Shown: positions 44,424-53,546, counted from the first letter of the stretch. The stretch: 64,000 nt of DNA from Streptomyces violaceorubidus (GCF_000717995.1 NZ_JODM01000002.1:248001-312000); one strand, 5' to 3'. Notes: generated by a model from the sequence alone, not told the origin. Numbers and translations: made by a program.

Positions 44424-45632
44424 ATGGAGTTCCGGCAGTCGAACAAGCTCAGCGAGGTCTGTTACGAGATCCGCGGTCCGGTCATCGAGCACGCCAACGC
44501 GCTGGAGGAGGCGGGCCACAGTGTCCTGCGCCTCAACACCGGCAACCCGGCCCTCTTCGGCTTCGAGGCGCCGGAGGAGATCGTCCAGGACATGATCCGC
44601 ATGCTCCCGCAGGCGCACGGCTACACGGACTCGCGCGGCATCCTCTCCGCCCGCCGGGCCGTCGCCCAGCGCTACCAGGCGCTCGGCCTGGAGGTGGACG
44701 TGGACGACGTCTTCCTGGGCAACGGCGTCTCGGAGCTGATCTCCATGGCCGTACAGGCCCTGCTGGAGGACGGCGACGAGGTGCTGATCCCCGCCCCCGA
44801 CTACCCGCTCTGGACGGCGGTGACCACCCTCGCGGGCGGCAGGGCGGTGCACTACCTCTGCGACGAGCAGGCGGAGTGGTACCCGGACCTGGCCGACATG
44901 GAGTCGAAGATCACCGACCGCACCAAGGCGGTCGTCATCATCAACCCCAACAACCCCACCGGCGCCGTCTACCCCAAGGAGATCGTCGAGGGCATCCTCG
45001 ACCACGCCCGCCGGCACGGCCTGATGGTCTTCGCCGACGAGGTCTACGACCAGATCCTGTACGACGACGCCGTGCACCACTCGGCCGCCTCCCTCGCCCC
45101 CGACCTGGTGGTGCTGACCTTCTGCGGCCTGTCCAAGACGTACCGGGTGGCGGGCTTCCGCTCCGGCTGGCTGGTGGTGACCGGGCCGAAGCAGCACGCG
45201 AAGGACTACCTGGAGGGCCTGACCATGCTGGCCTCCATGCGCCTGTGCGCCAACGCGCCCGCCCAGTACGCCATCCAGGCCGCGCTCGGCGGCCGCCAGT
45301 CCATCCGCGAGCTGACGGCCCCGGGCGGCCGGCTGCACGAACAGCGGGACGTGGCCTGGGAGAGGCTGAACGAGATCCCCGGTGTCTCCTGCGTCAAGCC
45401 CAAGGGGGCGCTGTACGCCTTCCCGCGCATCGATCCGGCCGTCCACAGGATCCACGACGACGAGAGGTTCGTCCTGGACCTGCTGCTGCGGGAGAAGATC
45501 CAGGTCGTCCAGGGCACCGGCTTCAACTGGCCGAGCCCGGACCACTTCCGCATCCTGACGCTGCCCCGCGCGGAGGACCTGGAGGCCGCGATCGGGCGCA
45601 TCGGACGGTTCCTGAGCGGCTACCGACAGTAA
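44424..45632 (+). CDS. Alanine/aromatic-type PLP aminotransferase (class I)
   Basis: The 402-residue protein is a fold-type I aminotransferase: INPNNPTGAVYPKEI, VFADEVYDQILYDD with the PLP Asp, FCGLSKTYRVAGFRSGW with the Schiff-base Lys and the phosphate-binding Arg, and the C-terminal FRILTLPR with the substrate-carboxylate Arg. The N-terminus (SNKLSEVCYEIRGPVIEHANALEEAGHSVLRLNTGNP) is typical of the AlaA group, which makes alanine from pyruvate and glutamate. Other amino acids are possible. It is divergent from an HxlR regulator and followed, 28 bases later, by a phosphatase gene. Confidence 0.87.
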   Translation: MEFRQSNKLSEVCYEIRGPVIEHANALEEAGHSVLRLNTGNPALFGFEAPEEIVQDMIRMLPQAHGYTDSRGILSARRAVAQRYQALGLEVDVDDVFLGNGVSELISMAVQALLEDGDEVLIPAPDYPLWTAVTTLAGGRAVHYLCDEQAEWYPDLADMESKITDRTKAVVIINPNNPTGAVYPKEIVEGILDHARRHGLMVFADEVYDQILYDDAVHHSAASLAPDLVVLTFCGLSKTYRVAGFRSGWLVVTGPKQHAKDYLEGLTMLASMRLCANAPAQYAIQAALGGRQSIRELTAPGGRLHEQRDVAWERLNEIPGVSCVKPKGALYAFPRIDPAVHRIHDDERFVLDLLLREKIQVVQGTGFNWPSPDHFRILTLPRAEDLEAAIGRIGRFLSGYRQ

Positions 45633-45660
45633 CGCCGCCCCCCGCCGTAGCCTTGGGGCC

Positions 45661-46260
45661 ATGGGTGATCTTTTTCTGGTCCGGCACGGCGAGACCGAGT
45701 GGTCGCGGTCCGGACGGCACACCGGGCTGACGGACGTCCCGCTGACCGAGACGGGGCGGGAGCAGGCACGGAGCCTGGTGCCGTTGATCCGGTCGCACCG
45801 GATCGGGGCCGCCTTCGTCAGCCCCTTCCAGCGGGCCCGCGAGACGGCCGAGCTGATCGGGCTGCACGACGTGCGCATCGAGCCGGACCTGCACGAGTGG
45901 GACTACGGCGGCTACGAGGGGATCACGACCGTCGAGATCCACCGGAGCCGGCCGGACTGGTTCCTGTTCACCGACGGGGTCGCGCCCGGACCGCCGGAGC
46001 ACCCCGGGGAGACGCCGGAGCAGGTGGGCGAGCGGGCCGACCGGGTGCTGGCCGAGACGGAGGCCGCGTTCGCCAACACCGAGGGGTGCGTGGTGCTGGT
46101 GGCCCACGGGCACTTCCTGCGGGTGCTGACCGCCCGGCACCTGGGCCTCCCGGCCTCGCACGGGGCGCTGTTCCAGCTGGGCACGGGCACGCTGTGCCGG
46201 CTGGGCACGGAGCACGGGCGGCCGGTGATCGCCGCCTGGAATGTCAGACCCGCGCCGTAA
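45661..46260 (+). CDS. Histidine phosphatase family protein
   Basis: The 199-residue protein has the catalytic LVRHGETEWSRSGRHTGLTDVPLTETG at the N-terminus, the second-site EWDYGGYEGITT and the later VVLVAHGHFLRVL, the layout of phosphoglycerate-mutase-like phosphatases. Members dephosphorylate sugar phosphates, nucleotides or cofactors; the substrate is not evident. It lies 28 bases after the aminotransferase and may be co-transcribed with it. Its 3' end is separated by 48 bases from the next gene. Confidence 0.88.
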   Translation: MGDLFLVRHGETEWSRSGRHTGLTDVPLTETGREQARSLVPLIRSHRIGAAFVSPFQRARETAELIGLHDVRIEPDLHEWDYGGYEGITTVEIHRSRPDWFLFTDGVAPGPPEHPGETPEQVGERADRVLAETEAAFANTEGCVVLVAHGHFLRVLTARHLGLPASHGALFQLGTGTLCRLGTEHGRPVIAAWNVRPAP

Positions 46261-46308
46261 CCTTCGAAGAGGTCGCCGCAGAGCGCCGGGAGCGGAAGGA
46301 GGGACGCC

Positions 46309-46959
46309 GTGGCACTGTCGCCCACCGTCGCGCAGCGGCGCGTCATCAAGGCCGCCGATCCCGTCACCGGGCGGCTGAGGGGGCCGCGGACCCAGCTCGC
46401 GGCGCTGGTGAAGCGGGGGCTCGCCTTCCGCCATCCGCGCCCTCCGCACGACCACTTCCTCACCCCGGCCGGGCACCGGATACGGGAGGCGGCCGACGGA
46501 CCGGACGCGGTGGCGGTGCCGTCCCAGGCGCCCGCCGCCCCGGACGCCGGGGGTGTGTTCGCCGCGCGGGTCGGCGGGGAGGACGCCGCCCCGGGCGGGA
46601 CGGGGCCCGCGCGGCTGCGGGAGGTGCGCGGCGCCTGGCAGGGGTTGCTGGAGCTGCGCCGGATGACGCATCCCGACGGGAGCACGGACCGGCCGTGCGC
46701 GTGGGAGCGGTCGCATCTCGTGCGGGCCGCCGCGCTCGCCCTGGAGGCGGCCGGGCACCGCCCGGCCGGGCCCGACGGCGACGACGGGTACCGGGTGCGG
46801 GCCACGCCCCAGCCGGAGGCCGTCGCCGTGCACGAGCCGGACGGCACCGCGCTGCGGGCCTGCGCGGCGACGCTGGAGCGGGCCGGGTGGCAGGTCGGGG
46901 AGTACACCGAGCCGCGCACACGGGCCCGTTATCTGCTGGCCTCCCCTCGGAAGGTGTGA
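46309..46959 (+). CDS. Hypothetical protein with winged-helix-like N-terminus
   Basis: The 216-residue protein starts at GTG after a strong GGAGGGA. The N-terminal 60 residues (VAQRRVIKAADPVTGRLRGPRTQLAALVKRGLAFRHPRPPHDHFLTPAGHRIREA) look like a small winged helix; an Ala/Gly/Pro linker follows and then an alpha/beta region with HLVRAAALALEAAGHRP and YTEPRTRARYLLASPR. I do not recognise a named family, though similar proteins are in other Streptomyces. Codon use is normal. It lies in a run of same-strand genes from the aminotransferase to the thioesterase and may be part of that operon. Confidence 0.7.
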   Translation: MALSPTVAQRRVIKAADPVTGRLRGPRTQLAALVKRGLAFRHPRPPHDHFLTPAGHRIREAADGPDAVAVPSQAPAAPDAGGVFAARVGGEDAAPGGTGPARLREVRGAWQGLLELRRMTHPDGSTDRPCAWERSHLVRAAALALEAAGHRPAGPDGDDGYRVRATPQPEAVAVHEPDGTALRACAATLERAGWQVGEYTEPRTRARYLLASPRKV

Positions 46960-47037
46960 CGCCGCCATGCCAAGATCGACCGGTCCGTACGTGCGCACAC
47001 CCGCACGTCCACACGTTCACGACGAGAGGCAGCAGCG

Positions 47038-47460
47038 GTGAGCGAGCCGTTTTCGGTACCGGTGACCGTCCGCGGGTACGAGACCGACACCCAGGGCCAC
47101 CTGAACCAGTCGGTGTACCTGAACTACGCGGAGCACGCCCGCTGGTCGATGCTCCAGGAGGCCGGGATCCGGCAGGCGGACCTGGTCTCCCGCCGGGTGG
47201 GGCCGGTGGCCCTGGAGACGACCATCCGGTTCCGGCGGGAGCTCCTCGCCGGGGACGAGGTCACGGTGAGCTGCGCGTTCGAGTGGGGCGAGGGCAAGAC
47301 CTTCCGGATCCGGCAGGTCATCACCAAGGCGGACGGCACGGTCGCCGCCGAGGTCGAGGCCGTCAGCGGGCTGATGGACCTGAGCGAGCGCAGGCTGGTG
47401 CCGGATCCGCGGCAGCGCTTCAAGGAACTGGCGGCGCGGCCGGAGGTGTTCGGGCTGTAG
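47038..47460 (+). CDS. Acyl-CoA thioesterase (4-hydroxybenzoyl-CoA thioesterase type)
   Basis: The 140-residue hot-dog protein has TDTQGHLNQSVYLNYAEHARWSMLQEAGI, with the catalytic Asp replaced in its usual place by the YETDTQGHLNQ pattern seen in YbgC/FcbC-like thioesterases, and later TIRFRRELLAGDEVTVSC. It should hydrolyse short or aromatic acyl-CoA thioesters. Start is GTG after AGAGG. It ends a run of plus-strand genes and is followed by a strong bidirectional hairpin. Confidence 0.85.
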   Translation: MSEPFSVPVTVRGYETDTQGHLNQSVYLNYAEHARWSMLQEAGIRQADLVSRRVGPVALETTIRFRRELLAGDEVTVSCAFEWGEGKTFRIRQVITKADGTVAAEVEAVSGLMDLSERRLVPDPRQRFKELAARPEVFGL

Positions 47461-47554
47461 CCCCCGTGCCGCCGCGGTGGCCGGTGCGGACCATCGGGCC
47501 GTCGCGCCTGCCGCGCCCCGGTTCGGCGAACCGGAGCGGGCACGCGTGCGCGTT

Positions 47555-47587
47555 CACCGCGTGGGTCACCGTGGGACCCACGCGGTG
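47555..47587. terminator. Bidirectional terminator between thioesterase and permease
   Basis: A perfect 13-bp stem CACCGCGTGGGTC (47555-47567) and GACCCACGCGGTG (47575-47587) with a 7-base loop lies between convergent genes. Confidence 0.8.
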
Positions 47588-47631
47588 GGCAGAGGAGCCG
47601 ATCCCCGGCCGGGGCGCGGAGGACGCCCCTG

Positions 47632-49020
47632 CTACGGCATCGCCGCGGCCCGGGACGACTCGGTGATCTCGTTCCCCGCCTCCATCGGGTGGGTGACGTC
47701 CTCGGCGTCCCGTTCCCGGCCGCCGATGTGGTTGAAGACCAGGTTGAGCAGGACCGCGGCCACGCAGCCGGTCGAGATGCCCGAGTCCAGGATGATCCGC
47801 GCGTTCTCCGGGAACGAGTGGTAGAACTCCGGCGCCGCGATCGGGACGATGCCGACGGCCAGGGAGACCGCCACGATCAGGACGTTGTTGTCCTTGTCCA
47901 GGCTCGCCCGGACCAGGGTCTGAATGCCGCTGGCGGCGACCGAGCCGAAGAGGACCACGCCGGCACCGCCGAGGACCGGGCGCGGGACGACCGCGATGAG
48001 CGAGGCGGCCATCGGACACAGGCCCATCAGGACCAGGAAGCCGCCGCCGGCCGCGACGACGTAGCGGCTGCGGATCTTCGTCATCGCGACCAGGCCGATG
48101 TTCTGGGCGAAGGCGCTGCACATGAAGCCGTTGAAGACGGGGCTGAGGGCCGAGCCGAGCGTGTCGGCGCGCAGTCCGGCCGCGATGGTCTTCTCGTCGG
48201 CCGGGCGGTCCACGATCTCGCCGAGGGCGAGCATGTCGGCCGTGGACTCGGTCATCGAGACCACCATCACCACGCACATGGAGACGATCGCGGCGATCTG
48301 GAACTGCGGGGCGCCGAAGTGGAACGGCGTCGGGAAGCCGACGACGTCGGCGTCCGCGATCGGACCGAAGTCCGTGACGCCGAACGGGATGGCGACCAGG
48401 GTGCCCGCGATCAGGCCGAGCAGCACGGCGATCTGCTTGACGAAGCCGCGGGTGAAGCGGCGTAGGAGCAGCACGATGAGCAGGGTGATCCCGGCCAGGC
48501 CGAGGTTGGTCGCCGAGCCGAAGTCGTCCGCCGTGGGGCTGGGGCCCTGGGCCCAGCCGAAGGCCACGGGCAGCAGGGATATGCCGATCAGGGTGATGAC
48601 CGTGCCGGTGACGACCGGCGGGAAGAAGCGGATCGCCTTGCAGAAGACGGGCGCGGCGAGGAAACCGAGGAGACCGGCCACGATGACCGCGCCGAAGATG
48701 ATCGGCAGCGCGTCGGACTTGTCGTCGGTGGAGGCGACCACCGCGGTCATCGGGGCGACACCGGCGAAGGTGACGCCGTTGACGAAGGGCAGCCGGGCGC
48801 CGATCTTCCAGATGCCGAGGGTCTGCAGGAAGGTGGCGAGGCCCGCGGTGAACAGGCAGGCGCCGGTGAGGAAGGTCAGCTCGGTGGCGCTCAGGCCGAT
48901 GGCCGCGCCGACGATCAGGGGCGGGGCGACGACCCCGGCGTACATGGCGGCCACGTGTTGCAGGCCGGTCGTCGCCATCTTCAGTGGCGGGAGTTTCTCG
49001 TCAACAGGGTGGTCGGCCAC
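47632..49020 (-). CDS. Nucleobase:cation symporter-2 permease (xanthine/uracil type)
   Basis: The 462-residue protein has about 12-14 hydrophobic segments and the NAT family signature AQNIGLVAMTKIRSR (Q-N-x-G-x4-T-K). The N-terminal TGLQHVAAMYAGVVAPPLIVG contains the conserved QH, and TESTADMLALGEI the conserved Glu in the transport core. It imports xanthine, urate or uracil with protons or sodium. It is one of two paralogues that flank a deaminase gene, so the two probably differ in substrate. A strong hairpin separates it from the deaminase, suggesting its own promoter in 49021-49130. GGAGGAA precedes the ATG. Confidence 0.9.
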   Translation of the reverse strand: MADHPVDEKLPPLKMATTGLQHVAAMYAGVVAPPLIVGAAIGLSATELTFLTGACLFTAGLATFLQTLGIWKIGARLPFVNGVTFAGVAPMTAVVASTDDKSDALPIIFGAVIVAGLLGFLAAPVFCKAIRFFPPVVTGTVITLIGISLLPVAFGWAQGPSPTADDFGSATNLGLAGITLLIVLLLRRFTRGFVKQIAVLLGLIAGTLVAIPFGVTDFGPIADADVVGFPTPFHFGAPQFQIAAIVSMCVVMVVSMTESTADMLALGEIVDRPADEKTIAAGLRADTLGSALSPVFNGFMCSAFAQNIGLVAMTKIRSRYVVAAGGGFLVLMGLCPMAASLIAVVPRPVLGGAGVVLFGSVAASGIQTLVRASLDKDNNVLIVAVSLAVGIVPIAAPEFYHSFPENARIILDSGISTGCVAAVLLNLVFNHIGGRERDAEDVTHPMEAGNEITESSRAAAMP

Positions 49021-49132
49021 GGCGGCGTTCCTCCGGTCGGTTGCACGTCGGCTCTGACGTGGGTGTCAGGGAGGTGGGACTGGTGCTGGTCGTGCGGGAC
49101 CCGGACGGGCCGTTCGGGGAAACGGGAGACCT

Positions 49133-49168
49133 CTCCGGGGCGTGCGCGCAGGGGCGCACGCCCCGGAG
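49133..49168 (-). terminator. Terminator downstream of the deaminase gene
   Basis: A perfect 15-bp stem CTCCGGGGCGTGCGC (49133-49147) and GCGCACGCCCCGGAG (49154-49168) with a 6-base loop follows the deaminase stop and lies before the first permease. Confidence 0.8.
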
Positions 49169-49261
49169 TCGGTCACCGCGGACCACGTTTCGGGTCCACG
49201 GTTACCGGCCGGGAGCCGTCCCTCCCGGCCGGAGATCAAGTGGTGTTCTGCTGTACGGGGT

Positions 49262-50650
49262 TCAGCCCTGCGCGGCGGTCCGCGCCAGGCGCCGTGCCTC
49301 GTGGCGGGTGGAGCGGGCGACGGCGTCCTCGTCGACCGTGAGCAGCCGGCCGTCCTCGACGATCTGCCGGCCGTTCACGAACGAGGCGGTCACCGGGGCG
49401 GGGGCGCCGAGGACCAGGGCGGTCACCGGGTCGGCGATCGAGGAGTGGGCGAGGGTGTCCATGCGCCACAGCACCAGGTCGGCGAGCTTGCCCGCCTCCA
49501 GGGAGCCGGTCTCGGCGGACCGGCCGAGGACCCGGGCGCCGCCGTGGGTGCCCAGGCGCAGCGCCTCGCGGGCGTCCAGCGCGGCCTCGCGGTGGGGGCC
49601 GAGGCGGTTGATCAGCAGGGCGCCCCTCAGTTCGGTGTGCAGTTCGCCGGACTCGTTGGAGGCGGTGCCGTCGACGCCGAGGCCGACCGGGACGCCGGCC
49701 GCGAGCAGGTCGGGGATACGGGCGATGCCCGCGGCCAGGCGGGCGTTGGAGGACGGGCAGTGGGCGACGCCGGTACCGGTGCGGGCGAAGGCGGCGATGT
49801 CGGAGTCGTTCATGTGGACGCAGTGCGCCATCCACACGTCCTCGCCGAGCCAGCCGGTGGACTCGAAGTAGTCGGTGGGGCCCATGCCGAACAGCTCGTG
49901 GCAGAACTTCTCCTCCTCCACGGTCTCCGAGCCGTGGGTGTGCAGCCGCACGCCGAGCCGGCGGGCCAACCCGGCTCCCTGGCGCATCAGTTCGGTGGAG
50001 ACGGAGAAGGGCGAGCAGGGGGCGACGGCGACCTGGGTCATCGCGTCGAAGGAGGAGTCGTGGTGCTCCCTGACGGTGGCCTCGGTGGCGGCGAGGGCGT
50101 CGTCCAGGCTCTCCACCGCGAAGTCGGGCGGCAGCCCGCCGTCGGACTCCCCGCGGTCCATGGAGCCGCGGGCGAGGGTGAGGCGGACGCCCGTCTCGCG
50201 GGCGGCGCGGATGATCGCGCCGGACAGGTCGCCGGCGCCCCGCGGGTGGATGTAGTGGTGGTCGGCGGCGGTGGTGACGCCGCCTCGGGCCATCATCGCG
50301 AGGGAGCCCTGGGCCGCGGCGTACACCATCGGCTCGTCGATCCGCGCCCAGGTCGGGTACAGCGCGACCAGCCAGTCGAACAGGTTGTGATCGGTGGCCA
50401 GGCCCCGGGTGAGCCACTGGTAGAAGTGGTGGTGGGTGTTGATCAGGCCGGGGGTGGCCAGGTGTCCGGTCGCGTCGATCCGGCGTACGACGTCGGCCAG
50501 GTCCTCGGGTGCCCCGCCCGCGCCGACGGACTCGATCAGGTTGCCGGCGAGCACGAGGTGACCGCGGGCGTACTCGGTGCCGACCGCGTCCACGGTGGCG
50601 ATCGCACAGTTCTCGATGACGGTGCGTCCGTCGGCCGATGATGCTGCCAT
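49262..50650 (-). CDS. 8-oxoguanine/guanine deaminase-type amidohydrolase
   Basis: The 462-residue protein is a TrzN/AtzB/guanine-deaminase-like hydrolase. Metal ligands are in LINTHHHFYQW, VRLHTHGSETVEEEKFC, WMAHCVHMNDSD and VGLGVDGTASN; the HTHGSETxxE pattern carries the catalytic Glu. The THHHFYQ-LTRGLATD start is typical of 8-oxoguanine deaminases. In a purine-catabolic cluster it most likely turns 8-oxoguanine (or guanine) into urate (or xanthine). The ATG at 50650 follows AAGGAAG. It lies between two nucleobase permeases on the same strand. Confidence 0.87.
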   Translation of the reverse strand: MAASSADGRTVIENCAIATVDAVGTEYARGHLVLAGNLIESVGAGGAPEDLADVVRRIDATGHLATPGLINTHHHFYQWLTRGLATDHNLFDWLVALYPTWARIDEPMVYAAAQGSLAMMARGGVTTAADHHYIHPRGAGDLSGAIIRAARETGVRLTLARGSMDRGESDGGLPPDFAVESLDDALAATEATVREHHDSSFDAMTQVAVAPCSPFSVSTELMRQGAGLARRLGVRLHTHGSETVEEEKFCHELFGMGPTDYFESTGWLGEDVWMAHCVHMNDSDIAAFARTGTGVAHCPSSNARLAAGIARIPDLLAAGVPVGLGVDGTASNESGELHTELRGALLINRLGPHREAALDAREALRLGTHGGARVLGRSAETGSLEAGKLADLVLWRMDTLAHSSIADPVTALVLGAPAPVTASFVNGRQIVEDGRLLTVDEDAVARSTRHEARRLARTAAQG

Positions 50651-50722
50651 GCTGCTTCCTTGCCTTTCGGTGGGGCCCGTGGGCGGGGAGTCGGGTACCC
50701 ACGGGGAGGGCACGGCAGGACC

Positions 50723-52135
50723 CTAGGAGGATTTGAGTGCCGGGACCGTGCTGCGGCTCCGGGTGCCGAGATGGTGGAAGAACAGGTTGAGGGCGACCGC
50801 GACGATCGCTCCGGCGCTGATGCCGGAGCCCAGCACGGTCTGTGCCCAGGCGGGGAACTCGGCGTAGAAGGTGGGCGCCGCCAGCGGGATGATGCCCGCA
50901 CCGAGCGCCACGGCGACCAAAATGATGTTGGAGCTGTCGTCGAGTCCGGCCTCGGAGAGCGTACGGATGCCGCTGACGGCGATCGAGCCGAAGAGCACGA
51001 TGCCCGCGCCGCCCAGGACCGGCATCGGGACCAGGGAGACGACCGCGCCGAGGACCGGGAAGGCGCCGAGGACGAGCAGGGTGGCGCCGGCGACGGCGAC
51101 GACGTAGCGGCTGCGCACCCGGGTGAGGGAGACGACGCCGACGTTCTGCGCGAAGGCGGAGGTGGGGAAGCCGCCGAAGACGGGGCCGACCAGGGTGGCG
51201 AGGCCGTCGGTGCGCAGGCCCCGGGTGATGACCTTGGCGTCGGCGCGGCGGTCGCAGATCTCGCCGAGGGCGAGCATGCCGGCGCTGGACTCGGTCATCA
51301 GGACCAGCATCACGATGCACAGCGACAGGATGGCCGCGGGCTGGAACTCGGGGGCGCCGAAGGCGAAGGGGGTGGGCAGCGCGGCCAGGGGCGCGGAGTC
51401 GAGGGCGCTGAAGTCGGCCATGCCGAAGGGGATGGCGGCCAGGGTGCCGATCACCAGGCCGAAGAGCAGCGCCACTTGCTTGACGAAGCCCTTGCCGAAG
51501 CGCTGGATGACGAGGATGACGGCGAGGGTGAACGCGGCGAGCGCGAGGTTGCGCATCGAGCCGAAGTCGGCGGCGGTCTTGTCGCCGCCCTGGGCCCAGC
51601 CGACCGGGACCGGCATCAGCGTGACGCCGATGAGGGTGATGACGACCCCCGTGACCAGGGGCGGGAAGAAGCGGAGCAGTCTGCCGAAGAACGGGCCGAC
51701 GGCGAGGCAGAAGACACCGGCGACCATCACCGCGCCGTAGACGGCGGGGAGTTGGCTGCCTTTCGCGTTGGTCTCGACGATGGCGAGGATGGGCGCGATG
51801 CCGGCCGAGGAGGCGGCGTTGACGAAGGGCAGGCGGTTGCCGACGAAGCTCTTGACGCCGAGGGTCTGGAGCAGGGTGGCGACGCCCGCGATGAGCAGCG
51901 AGGCGGCGATCAGCCGGGTGCGGCCCTCGATGTCGAGCCCGCAGGCCTGGCCGATGATGAGCGGAGGAGTGACGACGCCCGCGTACATGGCGGCGATGTG
52001 CTGGAGCGCGACGGGGACGAGCCGCGAGGGGTGGAGCTTCTCGTCTACCGGGTGCACGGACGTGACGGCGTCCTCGGTGTGCACCGGCGGGGTGGTGCCA
52101 GGGCCGGTGGCGGGCCCTTTCGCAGGCAGTGCCAT
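50723..52135 (-). CDS. Nucleobase:cation symporter-2 permease (xanthine/urate type)
   Basis: The 470-residue protein is a second NAT/NCS2 permease with the signature AQNVGVVSLTRVRSR (Q-N-x-G-x4-T-R), the conserved ALQHIAAMYAGVVTPPLII and TESSAGMLALGEICDRR. It shares most transmembrane motifs with the paralogue at 47632-49020 but differs around the signature (Arg in place of Lys after the Thr) and has a longer N-terminus. It lies directly downstream of uricase, so urate or xanthine is the likely substrate. A hairpin separates it from uricase. It is followed on the same strand by the deaminase. Confidence 0.9.
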   Translation of the reverse strand: MALPAKGPATGPGTTPPVHTEDAVTSVHPVDEKLHPSRLVPVALQHIAAMYAGVVTPPLIIGQACGLDIEGRTRLIAASLLIAGVATLLQTLGVKSFVGNRLPFVNAASSAGIAPILAIVETNAKGSQLPAVYGAVMVAGVFCLAVGPFFGRLLRFFPPLVTGVVITLIGVTLMPVPVGWAQGGDKTAADFGSMRNLALAAFTLAVILVIQRFGKGFVKQVALLFGLVIGTLAAIPFGMADFSALDSAPLAALPTPFAFGAPEFQPAAILSLCIVMLVLMTESSAGMLALGEICDRRADAKVITRGLRTDGLATLVGPVFGGFPTSAFAQNVGVVSLTRVRSRYVVAVAGATLLVLGAFPVLGAVVSLVPMPVLGGAGIVLFGSIAVSGIRTLSEAGLDDSSNIILVAVALGAGIIPLAAPTFYAEFPAWAQTVLGSGISAGAIVAVALNLFFHHLGTRSRSTVPALKSS

Positions 52136-52156
52136 GGTGTTTCCTCCGGTGTGGCG

Positions 52157-52189
52157 CGCCACCGGCCCCGGGGGGCGGGGCCGGTGGCG
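52157..52189 (-). terminator. Terminator downstream of the uricase operon
   Basis: A 13-bp stem CGCCACCGGCCCC (52157-52169) and GGGGCCGGTGGCG (52177-52189) with a 7-base loop follows the uricase stop and precedes the permease start by reading direction. Confidence 0.75.
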
Positions 52190-52200
52190 GGCCTCCCGCG

Positions 52201-53136
52201 TCAGAGGTTGGTCATGTCGACCGGGATGAGTTGCTCGGCGCCGTCGCGCAGGATGGTGGCCTCGATCAGGCCGTAGGGGCGGTCGGCGGCGTAGTACACG
52301 GCGCCGTCCTTGGCCTCGTTGTCGATCCCGAAGGGCGACAGGTCCGAGCGGAAGTGGTGCTTGTTGGGCATCGAGAAGCGGATCTCGTCCACCTCGTCGC
52401 GGGAGTTGAGCACCCGCACGCCCATCTCGAAGAGGGTCTGCTGGAGCGAGTAGGAGTAGGTCTCGGCGAAGGCCTGGAGCGCGTGCTTGCGCACCCCGCC
52501 GTAGGAGCGGTCCCAGTCGGGGGCGTGCGAGTCGACGCCGTCCCAGTTGTGCCGCCACCAGGTGGAGACGGTGGTGGCGAGGATGCGGTCGTGGTCCTCC
52601 GGGAGGGTCGTGTACTTGTCCTTCAGGAAGCCGAAGAACTCGGAGTTGGTCGAGTTCAGGACGGTCAGGTCCTTGAAGCCGGAGAGCACCTGGATGCCGT
52701 GGCCGTCGTAGGTGATCTGCGCGACGCGGGTCTCCTGGCCGGTGCGGACGAAGGAGTGGGCGATCTCGTCCGCGCCGACGAAGCGGGCGCCGCCCTTCGA
52801 CGTCTCGATCCGCTCCCAGCCGTACTCCTCGATGCGGATGCGGGCCCGGTGGATCGGCTCGTTGTTGTCCACGAAGTGGCGGGCGAGCTTGACGCCGAGG
52901 TCCTCGGCGCTCTCGATGCCGTGCTCCTTGGCGAAGGCGAACACCGTGTTCTTGGTGGTGTCGGTCGGCAGGACGTTGGCGTTGGAACCGCTGCGGTGGA
53001 CCTCCTCCATGTCGCCGGACAGGGCGACGGAGACGTTCAGGTCCTTGATGTGGTGCGTGTCGCCGTCACGCGTGATCTTGACGACGCGGTTCTCTGCCTT
53101 GCCGTACTGGTTCTGTCCCAGGACGAAACGGGTCAT
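52201..53136 (-). CDS. Uricase (urate oxidase)
   Basis: The 311-residue protein oxidises urate to 5-hydroxyisourate, making hydrogen peroxide. Family segments are LGQNQYGKAENRVVKITRD (catalytic Lys), VLPTDTTKNTVFAFAKEHGI (charge-relay Thr), LNSTNSEFFGFLKDKYTTLPE (Phe and substrate loop), SYSLQQTLFEMG and IRFSMPNKHHF (His and Asn of the active site). It has no C-terminal peroxisomal signal, as expected. It is the third gene of the operon after OHCU decarboxylase and HIU hydrolase; its ATG follows the HIU hydrolase stop by eight bases. The peroxide produced explains linkage to catalase. Confidence 0.95.
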   Translation of the reverse strand: MTRFVLGQNQYGKAENRVVKITRDGDTHHIKDLNVSVALSGDMEEVHRSGSNANVLPTDTTKNTVFAFAKEHGIESAEDLGVKLARHFVDNNEPIHRARIRIEEYGWERIETSKGGARFVGADEIAHSFVRTGQETRVAQITYDGHGIQVLSGFKDLTVLNSTNSEFFGFLKDKYTTLPEDHDRILATTVSTWWRHNWDGVDSHAPDWDRSYGGVRKHALQAFAETYSYSLQQTLFEMGVRVLNSRDEVDEIRFSMPNKHHFRSDLSPFGIDNEAKDGAVYYAADRPYGLIEATILRDGAEQLIPVDMTNL

Positions 53137-53144
53137 GGTGTCGG

Positions 53145-53546
53145 TCAGCTCCCTCGGTAAACGGAGTAGCCGAACGGGTTGAGCAGCAGCGGAACGTGGT
53201 AGTGCTCGCCGGGCACCACCGCGAAGGTGATGGTGACCTCGGGGAAGAACACGGGCCGGCCGTTCTCGCTGTCCCGGAGCGCGGGGGCGTCCTGCTGGGC
53301 CGCGGCTTGTTTCTTGGCGAAGTACGTCTCGGTCTCGAAGTCGAGCCGTACGTGGGTGGTGCCCTCCGGCAGGGCCGGGAGGTCCTTGCACCGGCCGTCG
53401 GCGTCGGTCGCGGAGCCGCCGAGCGCCTGCCAGTCCGCGTCCGCCCCGGAGCGGGCGGCGAGGTGGACGGCGACGCCCTCGGCGGGGCGGCCGACGCTGG
53501 TGTCCAGGATGTGCGTGGACACGGAGGCGGTGGTGCTGGTGCTCAT
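53145..53546 (-). CDS. 5-hydroxyisourate hydrolase (transthyretin-like)
   Basis: The 133-residue protein opens the ring of 5-hydroxyisourate. It has the family's N-terminal STHILDTSVGRPAEGVAV (catalytic His), the central HVRLDFETETYF, EVTITFAVVPGEHYHVPLLLNPFGYSVYRGS with the catalytic His and the C-terminal YRGS. A Pro/Ala/Gln insertion (KKQAAAQQDAPALRDSENGR) before the last strands is longer than in the E. coli protein. The ATG overlaps the OHCU decarboxylase stop (ATGA). Middle gene of the urate operon. Confidence 0.94.
   Translation of the reverse strand: MSTSTTASVSTHILDTSVGRPAEGVAVHLAARSGADADWQALGGSATDADGRCKDLPALPEGTTHVRLDFETETYFAKKQAAAQQDAPALRDSENGRPVFFPEVTITFAVVPGEHYHVPLLLNPFGYSVYRGS

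Noticed and set aside
50660..52276. Plus-strand frame rich in Asp, Glu and Gly opposite the second permease
   Set aside because: Repetitive acidic composition comes from reading transmembrane codons backwards. The permease motifs on the minus strand are clear.
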